DNA from: SKLM01 sp964450435
GTDB taxonomy: Bacteria > Chloroflexota > Anaerolineae > B4-G1
Reading direction: 5' to 3'
Length of the DNA stretch: 64,000 bases
NCBI GenBank assembly: GCA_964450435.1
Contig: CAYVCX010000002.1
Coordinates: 62,001-126,000 of the forward strand
Shown here: positions 41,495-49,400 of the stretch, piece by piece
How the letters are laid out: every line of letters begins with the position of its first letter
Numbering within the stretch: position 1 is the stretch's first letter
Translations under genes and position numbers: made by a program
The notes under the pieces: generated by a model
Told to the model about the DNA's origin: nothing
The model's input: only the letters and a program-made list of their open reading frames with translations
The model's database searches: none

Positions 41495-42715
41495 ATGCCC
41501 GATAACCACGCCCCATCTCCGCGCCCCGCTTCCGCGCTCCGAGACACCGGCCTGGGCGTGATCCTCATCGCGCGGACCGTTCTCAACGTATCGGTCCGCC
41601 TGGGCCACTTCTTCCTGCCCGCCATCTCCCGCGGCCTGGGCGTTCCCCTCTCCGCCGGCGGCAACCTGGTGGGCGTGGCCAGCCTGGCCGGACTGATGGC
41701 GCCCCTCTTCGGGGTGCTGAGCGACCGCTGGGGGTTGCGCCGTGTGATGGTCTTTGGCACCGCGCTTTTCGCCGTCGCCGCCCTTCTCACCGCCGGGCTC
41801 CCCTGGTACGGCACAGCCCTCGTCACCTTCGGGCTCATGGGCCTGGCCAAGGTAGCTTTTGACCCCGCCATGCAGGCCTACCTCGGGGCGCGGGTGCCCT
41901 ACGAGCGGCGCGGCTGGGCTATCGGACTGTCCGAGCTGGCCTGGTCCCTGGCCCTCCTCGCCTTGCCCCTTTTCGGATGGCTCATCGAAGCCGTCAGCTG
42001 GCGCGCTCCTTTCCTGGTCCTTGGCGTTGTGGGTGTGCCCGTGTGGTGGGTGACCCGGCGCGCGCTGCCGCCCGATGCGGCGCCGGAGCGGGAGCCGCTC
42101 CCCCGGGCGCAGAACCTTAGACAGGACATAGGATCTCTCGCCCTCCACCTGCGGAGCGTGTTGGCTGACCATCAGTCCAGGCTGGCCCTGGTCGCCACCG
42201 CCCTGATAGGCTTCGCCCAGATCAACGTCCTGGTGGTCTACGGAGCCTGGATGGAGGACCGCTTCGGCTTGGGCGTGGCCAGCCTCGGCATGGTGACGCT
42301 GGCCATCGGCGCCGCCGAGCTCCTGGGCGAGCTGGCCGTGGCCTTCATCTCCGATCGTCTCGGCAAGCGTCGCTCGCTGTTCGTCTCTGTCATCTTCACC
42401 GGCCTGGCCTACCTGGTGCTCCCCCGCCTGACCGGAAGCCTTGACGCCGCCGTGGCGGGCACTGTGGTGATGATCTTCTTCTTCGAGTTCACCGTCGTCG
42501 GGCTGGTGCCGCTGGTCTCCGGGATGAATGCCGACGCGCGGGGAACCTTGATGTCCCTCAACTACGCCGTCGCCTCGGCCAGCCGGGCCCTCGCCGCCCC
42601 CGTTGGCGTTGCCCTCTACGCCGCCGGCGACATCGGCATCAATGGACCCGTCTCCGCCGCGGCCTGCCTCCTGCTCCTGCTCGTCCTCCTCCGCCTCCAC
42701 GAGCGGGGCCGATAG
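41495..42715 (+). CDS. MFS transporter
   Basis: This 406-residue protein has the twelve hydrophobic segments of a major facilitator superfamily exporter. The loop motif GVLSDRWGLRRVMVFG near residue 73 is the MFS motif A, and a related ISDRLGKRRSLFV lies near 286 in the second half. The N-terminus (GLGVILIARTVLNVSVRLGHFF) starts the first segment. The substrate is unknown; similar proteins are often drug or metabolite exporters. A CAGGAG ribosome site lies upstream. It is the last + strand gene before the defence island. Confidence 0.85.
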   Translation: MPDNHAPSPRPASALRDTGLGVILIARTVLNVSVRLGHFFLPAISRGLGVPLSAGGNLVGVASLAGLMAPLFGVLSDRWGLRRVMVFGTALFAVAALLTAGLPWYGTALVTFGLMGLAKVAFDPAMQAYLGARVPYERRGWAIGLSELAWSLALLALPLFGWLIEAVSWRAPFLVLGVVGVPVWWVTRRALPPDAAPEREPLPRAQNLRQDIGSLALHLRSVLADHQSRLALVATALIGFAQINVLVVYGAWMEDRFGLGVASLGMVTLAIGAAELLGELAVAFISDRLGKRRSLFVSVIFTGLAYLVLPRLTGSLDAAVAGTVVMIFFFEFTVVGLVPLVSGMNADARGTLMSLNYAVASASRALAAPVGVALYAAGDIGINGPVSAAACLLLLLVLLRLHERGR

Positions 42716-42723
42716 GTACTGGC

Positions 42724-42768
42724 GTCTTACGTTTTACGCTTCACGCCTTACACCTTGCGTTTCATGCT
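42724..42768. repeat. Degenerate tandem TTACG/TTCACGC repeat
   Basis: About five imperfect 7-9 base units (CTTACG, TTTTACGC, TTCACGC, CTTACACC, TTGCGT) lie between two convergent genes. Such runs are common intergenic low-complexity tracts. Confidence 0.4.
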
Positions 42769-43695
42769 TCCCGGGTCGCGGCCCCTGTTTCGCCCGCGGA
42801 CGGGAGCAGCCCAGGCCAGATACTCACGCCGGAACTCGATGCTCGATGGGTCGCAGCGGCCGTCCGGCGGATCGCGGATGGCGCCTCTGCACCACGTGCC
42901 GTCGGGCAGACGGTGGGAGTACCATGCATCCCCATCCTTGTGCCGCAGCGACATCGGCACGTGGTGGATTGAGCAGAGGATGTCGGATGAGCCCCCAGTA
43001 CCAGCAGCACCAACAGCCCTAGCCGCCGCTGCCGTCTTCTCTGGCCCCTCCTGCTTGCTGTGCTCTCTGGTAGTCTCTGCATGCTGGCCGGAATCCCGCC
43101 GACTTGCGTGCGGAAATCCTGCCGGCTGGTGTGCAGTATTCCTGCCTGCTTGATGGCGGGATTCCTGCCAGGCGGATGGCGGCTTTTCCTCCTGCTTGTC
43201 TGCGGCAACTCCGCCTGCTTGACGGCGCGAATCCGGCACCCCCGCTCCGCCCATCTCCTCCTGCCCGTCGGAGTCCTCGCCGACGGCGGCGCTCCCCTCT
43301 CGCACCTGGGCCTGGGACGCCCACGCGCCCCCTGCCGCGTGCTCCGTCAGCAGCTCGATCACCCGGGCCGTGTCGAGCCGGTAGTACAGGCGGGCCGGCA
43401 GCCCCCCGATCCGCTCCTCCAGGATCCCGCGCTCTCGCAGCTGCCTCCGTGCCGTCTCCTGCTGCGATCGGCTCAACCCCGTCTCCCGCTTCCACTCCGC
43501 CCGGGTCTTGTAGATCCAGCCAGCAGGGTCGCGACCTCGATCGTGCCAGTAGAAGAGCTGCGAGAGAAGCACACCGGCGCAGACCCCGCCGCCGATGGCG
43601 GCGAAATCCGGATGGTAGGCGATCACGCCCTTACCCAGCAAGTCGCGAATAGCGGCGCGGGGCGCGGCAGAGGCGTCGGTACGGGGTTTGGACAT
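42748..43695 (-). CDS. Phage/plasmid-type HTH DNA-binding protein with repeat region
   Basis: This 315-residue protein is the only convincing minus-strand gene. The N-terminal third looks like the replication or HTH domain found in phage and plasmid proteins: GVCAGVLLSQLFYWHDRG near residue 36, then WIYKTRAEWKRETGLSRSQQETARRQLRERGI (split as WIYKTRAEWKRETGLS and RSQQETARRQLRERGI) as a winged helix, and LYYRLD. The middle part is low complexity with 27-base repeats. A C-terminal zone has HHVP, WYSHRLPDGTWCRGA and a CSIHH-type Cys/His pair. I chose the ATG at 43695, which has GGAGAAG upstream, over the far longer open frame. It suggests a former phage or plasmid element. Confidence 0.65.
   Translation of the reverse strand: MSKPRTDASAAPRAAIRDLLGKGVIAYHPDFAAIGGGVCAGVLLSQLFYWHDRGRDPAGWIYKTRAEWKRETGLSRSQQETARRQLRERGILEERIGGLPARLYYRLDTARVIELLTEHAAGGAWASQAQVREGSAAVGEDSDGQEEMGGAGVPDSRRQAGGVAADKQEEKPPSAWQESRHQAGRNTAHQPAGFPHASRRDSGQHAETTREHSKQEGPEKTAAAARAVGAAGTGGSSDILCSIHHVPMSLRHKDGDAWYSHRLPDGTWCRGAIRDPPDGRCDPSSIEFRREYLAWAAPVRGRNRGRDPGSMKRKV
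43095..43175. repeat. 27-base (9-codon) tandem repeat inside HTH gene
   Basis: On the minus strand three adjacent 27-base units encode related nonapeptides (RHQAGRNTA, HQPAGFPHA, SRRDSGQHA). Neighbouring weaker units continue the pattern. The repeat is degenerate and lies in the linker between the HTH domain and the Cys/His tail. Confidence 0.55.
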
Positions 43696-43970
43696 GGGGC
43701 TTCTCCGGAGATGAGACGTACGGGACACGGCGTTGACGACGAGACGTGGTGAGGCACCGATCATCATAGCACAGACGGGGAGGAGAGTCAATGGGGAGGC
43801 GTTGCTGACGTTACGCCGGCCAGCAAGAAGCGTTGCAGAATATCCCAAATCCGGGGCGCTCCGATGAGGGACGGTGCAGCCCAGCACCGCCTCTTCAGGG
43901 CGGTGCCCGCGCCCGGCGGCGGAGAGCCTGGGGGCAGGTCTCCGTACCCATCGACGGCGCCGTGCCATGG

Positions 43971-44018
43971 CTCTCAGCGGGTCTGTGACCCGCGCCGACA
44001 GCAGAGACGCCTGCAAGC
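43971..44018. repeat. Dispersed palindromic repeat, copy 1
   Basis: It starts CTCTCAGC and contains GCGGGTC (43977-43983) paired with GACCCGC (43987-43993) around TGT, then GCCGACAGCAGAGAC. Two more copies lie at 46102 and 46204. Confidence 0.75.
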
Positions 44019-44180
44019 CAGGTATGACCGCGGCCGAGGCGGCAGCCCTTCGGAGTCTGGCCCTCCAGCCGGGCCGGGCTACAATGGCGGACCATCGCGA
44101 AGCCTCACGGCGTGACGTAGCGTAACCTCGAGAGGCCAGGATCTGTCGCATGCTTCGCATACGGCAGCCGAGAACTGGAC

Positions 44181-44189
44181 ATATGCTAT
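44181..44189 (+). promoter_or_regulatory. Extended -10 promoter of AbiE pair
   Basis: TGC followed by TATATT is an extended -10 element whose start point would fall at the left arm of the palindrome over the abiEi start codon. No good -35 is visible. Confidence 0.5.
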
Positions 44190-44196
44190 ATTTCGT

Positions 44197-44231
44197 GTTA
44201 TCGTCCTTACCTGAGAGGTAAGGATGATAAC
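44197..44231. promoter_or_regulatory. 35-bp palindrome over abiEi start codon (likely operator)
   Basis: The arms are GTTATC (44197-44202) with GATAAC (44226-44231) and TCCTTACCT (44204-44212) with AGGTAAGGA (44216-44224), centred on GAG, with one non-complementary pair. It covers the ribosome site and the start codon. AbiEi proteins are known to bind inverted repeats at their own promoter. Confidence 0.7.
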
Positions 44232-45057
44232 AAATAATATAGAAATCGCCCTGGGCCTGGGCCCCAAGGCCGCTTCCCTGCTCGCCACGCTTGCCGGGCA
44301 AGGGAAGCGCATTTTCACTACCCAGGAGGCCCAAGAAATCCTGGGCGGCTCGCGCGCGTCGACCTATAAGCTGCTCCACGATCTGGTGGAGAAGCGCTGG
44401 CTTCAGTCGTTAAGCAAGGGGCAGTACCTTATCGTTCCCCTCGGGGCAGGCCCAGACCGCCGGTATACCGTGCACGAGTTTCTCATCGCCCACCATCTCG
44501 CTCCCGACGGGTACATCGCCTACTGGACGGCTCTGCACCGTCACGGATTGACAGAGCAGATTCCGCGCACGGTTTGGGTTGCCACACCCAGGCGTCGGAA
44601 GACCAGGGTCGTATCCGGCGTCACGTATGAGTTTGTCACCCTCCGGCCCTACAAGATCTTCGGTCAAGAATCGGAGTGGATTGAGGCAGAAGCCGTTCCC
44701 GTGGCTGACCTGGAAAAGAGCTTGGTAGACGGGCTCGACCATCCCGGGTACTGTGGAGGAATCCCCGAGGTGGCGAAGGCCATTCACACGGCGTGGGCCG
44801 AACAAGAGATCGGCCTGCAGCGGCTGACTGACTATGCCAATCGAATGCGCAACCGGGCCATCTTCAAGCGCCTCGGGTACCTGGTCGAGCTGATGTCGCT
44901 TCCGGCGGATGGGTTTCGAGAGATCTGGCAGGGAGCGCTTTCCAAGGGATATGCCCAACTGGATCCTACACGCCCGGAGGAAGGACGGTTCGATGGGCGG
45001 TGGCAGGTACAGGTCAATGTGCCCGAAGCCGAACTTGTCGGATGGATGGAGGGGTGA
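44224..45057 (+). CDS. AbiEi-family antitoxin (type IV toxin-antitoxin)
   Basis: This 277-residue protein fits the AbiEi family: an N-terminal winged helix (TTQEAQEILGG, TYKLLHDLVEKRWLQ) followed by YLIVPLG, HLAPDGYIAYWTALHRHGL near residue 93 and a VTYEFVTL core. AbiEi represses its own operon and counteracts AbiEii without binding it directly. The start codon lies inside a 35-bp palindrome. The toxin gene follows after 3 bases. The pair gives abortive phage resistance in studied systems. Confidence 0.85.
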   Translation: MITNNIEIALGLGPKAASLLATLAGQGKRIFTTQEAQEILGGSRASTYKLLHDLVEKRWLQSLSKGQYLIVPLGAGPDRRYTVHEFLIAHHLAPDGYIAYWTALHRHGLTEQIPRTVWVATPRRRKTRVVSGVTYEFVTLRPYKIFGQESEWIEAEAVPVADLEKSLVDGLDHPGYCGGIPEVAKAIHTAWAEQEIGLQRLTDYANRMRNRAIFKRLGYLVELMSLPADGFREIWQGALSKGYAQLDPTRPEEGRFDGRWQVQVNVPEAELVGWMEG

Positions 45058-45060
45058 CGC

Positions 45061-45906
45061 GTGATCACCAGGGATGAGCTCCAGCGTAGAGCAGCTAGGG
45101 CGGGTGTCAGGGTTCAGATCCAGGAACGCGACTACGCCCTGGGCTGGTTCTTGCTGGGACTCACCCGGGCACCAATCGTGCGGCCGATCCTGGCCTTCAA
45201 GGGTGGAACGGCTCTGCGCAAGATGTACTTCCCCGACTTTCGCTTCTCTGAGGAATTGGATTTCACGCTTGTGGCGTCGACAGATGAAGATGATCTGCGA
45301 GCCGGCATTGCCCTTGTGACGCGACAGGTTGAGCGAATGTCAGGTTTGCAGATGCGGATCGCCAGGTGGTCAGTGAAGCGGGATATCGCTGATGAAGAAG
45401 CCTATCAAGCGCGGGTGGCCTACCTCGGGCCTTATGGCCAAACCACATCTCCGCTTCGCATCCGATTGGATCTGACGCGCTATGAGCGGCTGGTGCTCCC
45501 AACCAAACCCATGGCGGTGACACACCCGTATTCCGATGCGCCAGCCGACGCTTGCTGTGTGTCGACCTATCCTCTGGAGGAGATGCTGGCGGAGAAGCTC
45601 CGTGCTCTGCTCAGGCGGGCCTATCCGCGCGATGTCTTTGACGTCTGGTATCTGCTCAAGCACCATCGAGAACAACTGAATCACGGTGACCTTCTACGGG
45701 AGCTGGAGGAGAAATGCCGCTACAAGGGATATGCTATCTCCTCACCTGACGACTTCCTGCGTCCCGCCCGACGGTCGGGGATGGCTGAGGCGTGGCACTC
45801 CTCGCTCAGGCACTTGATCTCTTCTGTGCCGCCCTATGAGTCTGTGGTCAACGACCTTTCGGCCTTGCTCAGTTGGCTCTCAAGCAACGATGACCCAGAC
45901 GCCTGA
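45061..45906 (+). CDS. AbiEii-family nucleotidyltransferase toxin
   Basis: This 281-residue protein has the AbiEii/DUF1814 nucleotidyltransferase motifs: FKGGTALRK near residue 42 and SEELDFTL near 62, which supply the catalytic acidic pair. The later LEEMLAEKLRALLRRAYPRDVFDVWYL segment near 170 (split as LEEMLAEKLRALLRR and AYPRDVFDVWYL) holds the conserved Lys and Asp. AbiEii toxins modify nucleic acids (tRNA in related enzymes) using NTPs. It starts with GTG 3 bases after the antitoxin gene. Confidence 0.88.
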   Translation: MITRDELQRRAARAGVRVQIQERDYALGWFLLGLTRAPIVRPILAFKGGTALRKMYFPDFRFSEELDFTLVASTDEDDLRAGIALVTRQVERMSGLQMRIARWSVKRDIADEEAYQARVAYLGPYGQTTSPLRIRLDLTRYERLVLPTKPMAVTHPYSDAPADACCVSTYPLEEMLAEKLRALLRRAYPRDVFDVWYLLKHHREQLNHGDLLRELEEKCRYKGYAISSPDDFLRPARRSGMAEAWHSSLRHLISSVPPYESVVNDLSALLSWLSSNDDPDA

Positions 45907-46101
45907 TCAGGGCGGCGAAGTCGAGCACACCGGTGTGGGTGCAAGACACAACCTGCCGGCGCCACTCTGCCCGGCCCTCGTAGCACGTCGCCGACGAGGA
46001 CCCCGGCTGCCGCTGCGCTCGCACCAGCCGACCGGCGCGCTCCCGCCGCATCTCTGTTACCCGCCCTCGCGCCCCACGACCCCCCGTCGCCTTGCCCGCA
46101 G

Positions 46102-46143
46102 CTCTCAGCGGGTCTATGATCCCGCGTCGGCAGCAGAGACACC
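46102..46143. repeat. Dispersed palindromic repeat, copy 2
   Basis: It starts CTCTCAGCGGGTC and has a GATCCCGC right arm (slightly degenerate), then CAGCAGAGAC. It lies 102 bases before copy 3 in the same orientation. Confidence 0.72.
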
Positions 46144-46203
46144 CGCCAGCCAGAGACGACCGCGGCTCAACGTGCGTCGACAGGGCCGTGCACCCGCCTG
46201 CAG

Positions 46204-46245
46204 CTCTCAGCGGGTCTGTGACCCGCGCCGACAGCAGAGACACCC
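46204..46245. repeat. Dispersed palindromic repeat, copy 3
   Basis: It is nearly identical to the copy at 43971: CTCTCAGC, GCGGGTC-TGT-GACCCGC, then GCCGACAGCAGAGAC. The copies share orientation. Confidence 0.75.
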
Positions 46246-46312
46246 GGGAGCCAGGGACGAATGCCGTCGAACCCACACATCCCTGCCCTGGCGAACAGGC
46301 GAATCTCACCAT

Positions 46313-46340
46313 TTGCAGAGGAACGTGGCGTGACTATAAT
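46313..46340 (+). promoter_or_regulatory. Sigma70-type promoter of methyltransferase gene
   Basis: TTGCAG (46313-46318) and TATAAT (46335-46340) are spaced 16 bases apart. The start point would be near 46347, giving a leader of about 150 bases. Confidence 0.6.
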
Positions 46341-46498
46341 AGCAAGAAGGGCCTCGCCACGCCGACGGGCCCCAGGCTGGGGACGACGCCGTGGGAATGC
46401 CCTGACGAGGTTGAATCCGTCGCCAACCCACTCGCCGTCACATAGGAGGTGACCATCTTCTGTCTGAGCGACCCCTTCCCAACAGGAGCGCCCCCTTG

Positions 46499-49400
46499 AT
46501 GGCATCGTCGCTGCGTGACGATAGACGGCTGTCGCGGGAGCATGTCCAATCCCTCTCCTCGGCGGACCGGCTGGCCGAGTTCTTCGCCACCCTGCGCTAC
46601 CCGGACGACGCGCGCCTGGAGATGACTCCCGGTGCGCTCCAGCTGCCTCAGCGGCTCAAGGACGTCACCCGCCGCGTCGAGCGGCTGACCAGCGTCGAGG
46701 GCGGCGCGCTGCAGGTCTACCTGTTCGAGCTGACCTCCGTCACCGTGGCTCACACGCGGGCGCTGGCCCGCGCGTTCCGCAACCGCGCGGGCAATTTCCT
46801 CCTGGTGCTCACCGATGACTACGAGCGCATCGATTTCGTGCTTCTGGAGCGGGAGGTGCCGGGGCTGACCGACGACGGCCCGTCGCGCCGCGGCGTCACC
46901 GTGCGCCCCCGGGTCCTCTCGGTTGAGCGGCGCGACCCCGGTCGGGTGGCGCTGCGGGTGCTCCGCCGCTTCACCTTCACCGAGTATGACGCCGACGGCC
47001 GCCGGGACCCGGTCGCTGACGCGTATGGCCAGTGGGAGAAGCTCAAGAGCGCCTACACCGTCGCCGAATGGTCGGAGCCGCTGTTCAACAACCGGGCCCT
47101 CTTCTCCGACTACTACCTCAACGAGCGGCTGCCGGACCATCCGGCCTGGGAAGCGGAGGGCCGGAACCGTGCCTTCCGCGCCGTGCGCAAGACCTTCGCC
47201 GGCGCCCGCCGCCGCTTCGCCGGGGAGGACGCGGCCACGATCCGCCGCGACCTGATTCGCCCGCTCCTTGAGACCCTCGGATTCCGCGTGCACGTTCCCG
47301 CTGCGGGTGCGGGAGACCGCAGGGACGAGGCGGTCAAGCGGCCCAGGAATCGTACTCCCTCTCCCCCCAGGGGAGAGGGTAGGGGTGAGACGGCCGACTT
47401 TCTCCTCTACACCGAAGGCGACGAAGAGCCCGCCGCCTTTGTCCTCGCCTATCCCTGGAACCGCTACCTCGACGGCAAGGACGGCAAGCGCGACGACGAG
47501 CGGCCCGAGGAGAACCCGGGCGCCCAGGTGGTGACGCTCCTGGAGGCGGGCGCCGCCGACTGGGGCATCGTGACCAACGGGAAGACCTGGCGGCTCTACA
47601 GCAGCCGCGCCCACTCCCGCGCCACCAACACCTACGAGGTCAACCTGGAGGAGACCCTGGCGTCGCCCGACCCCGGGGAGCCCTTCCGCTACTTCTACCT
47701 CTTCTTCCGGGCCGAGGCCTTCGCGCCGGAAAAGCGTCCGGTGACGGGAAAGACGCGGGAGCTGACGTTCCTCGACTGGCTGATGGACGAGAGCCAGACT
47801 TACGCCCGGGAGCTGGGGGAGCGGCTGAAGGAACGGGTCTTCGAGGAGATCTTCCCCCATTTCGCCGAGGGGTTCATCCTAGCCCTGGGAACCAGGGCCG
47901 GCATGGGCGGGCCGGAGACGCTCCTGGCGCTCCCCGAGGAGGAGCGGCAGGAGCAGCTCGACCGGGTCTACCAGGGGACGCTGACGTTTCTCTACCGGCT
48001 CCTCTTCCTCCTCTACGCCGAGAGCCGCGACCTGCTCCCGGTGCGGGAGGTGCGCGGCTACTACCGCATCAGCCTGCGGCGGCTGAGTGAGGAAGTCGCC
48101 GAGCAGGCCGGCCCGCTGGAGGACCTGGTCCCCCGCCGGCTGGAGGATGCCTACCCCTTCAACCGTCATTCCGACCGACCGGAGGGGGCGGAGCGGCCGG
48201 AGCGAGTGGAGGAATCTCGCCTTTATGGCCGCCTCCTCGACCTCTTCAAGATCATCGACAGCGGCAGTCCCGCCCGCAACGTCCCCACCTACAACGGCGG
48301 CCTCTTCATCACCGAACCCGGCGACGACGACACTGGCCGCGAGGCACAGGCGGCGCGCTTCCTGGAGCAGACGGCGCTGCCGGACCGGTACCTGGCGCTG
48401 GGGCTCGACCGCCTGGCCCGGGACGTCGACCCGAAGCGCGGGGACCTGGGCTTCATCGACTACAAGAGCCTCGGCGTGCGCCAGCTCGGCTCCATCTACG
48501 AGGGCCTCCTCGAGTTCAACATCCAGATCGCCGCGGGCGAGGGACTTCCGAATTCTGGCCGTTCGACTTCGGAAGTCTACCTGATGAGCGACAAGGGCGA
48601 GCGCAAGGCCACCGGCTCCTACTACACCCCCGACTACATCGTCAAGTACATCGTGCGCCACACCGTCGGTCCGGTGCTCGACGAGAAGCTCGACGCGCTC
48701 CGCCCGCGGCTCCACGAGGCAGAGGAGCGGTTCCGAAAGGTAGTGAAGCGGAAGGTGGAGCTGGAGGGCGTCATCCCCGACGAGCCGATGCTCCTCCAGA
48801 ACGTGGCCGGCGAGGCGCTCCACGACCTCTTCGACGTCAAAATATGCGATCCCGCGATGGGGAGCGGCCACTTCCTCGTCGAGGCCGTCGACTATGTGAC
48901 CGACCGGCTGGTCCGCTTCCTGGATGGCTTCTCCTTCCTGGGCGTCTTCTTCGAGGGGATGCGGCGCTCGATCCTAGAGGAGATGGAGCGACAGAAGGTG
49001 ACGGTGGACCCGGGACAACTGACCGACGTCACGCTCCTCCAGCGCCACGTCCTCAAGCGCTGCATCTACGGGGTGGACCTCAACCCGATGGCGGTGGAGC
49101 TAGCCAAGTTGAGCCTGTGGCTCGACTGCTTCACCCTCGGCGCGCCCCTCAGCTTCCTCGATCACCACCTCCGCTGCGGCAACAGCCTGATCGGGGCGAT
49201 GGCGCAGGAGGTGGAGGAGGAGATAGGGAGCCCGACGCCCGACGGGCAGATGACGTTCCTGACTGGCCCTTTTGTGGGCTTACTGCAGGCTGCCGACGTC
49301 ATGCAGGTCTTGAGTCGTCTCGCCGACGTGACACTGGAGCAGGTTCGGGAGAGCCGTTCTCTCTTCGATGACTTTGAAAAACAGGCGAAGCCGTTCAAGC

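Larger units (their letters stand above)
43696..44223. other. 528-base intergenic region with repeat, promoter and operator
   Basis: It separates the HTH gene from the AbiE pair. It holds one copy of a dispersed palindromic repeat (43971-44018) and the abiEi promoter and palindrome at its right end. I see no gene in the rest. Confidence 0.6.
45907..46495. other. 589-base intergenic region with two repeats and a promoter
   Basis: It holds two copies of the dispersed palindromic repeat and the methyltransferase promoter. I see no gene. A strong AGGAGGTGACC at 46446 has no proper start codon after it, only ATC, and may be a relict start. Confidence 0.6.

Noticed and set aside
43095..43175. Possible CRISPR array
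   Set aside because: Units are adjacent 27-base coding repeats without spacers of constant length, and no cas gene is present.
42748..44379. Full 543-residue minus-strand frame as the real HTH gene
   Set aside because: The part upstream of 43695 overlaps intergenic repeat and the AbiE promoter, and a good ribosome site marks the start at 43695.
46446..46498. Leader peptide after AGGAGGTGACC before the methyltransferase
   Set aside because: The only start codon (GTG) is part of the ribosome site itself with no spacing, so translation is unlikely.
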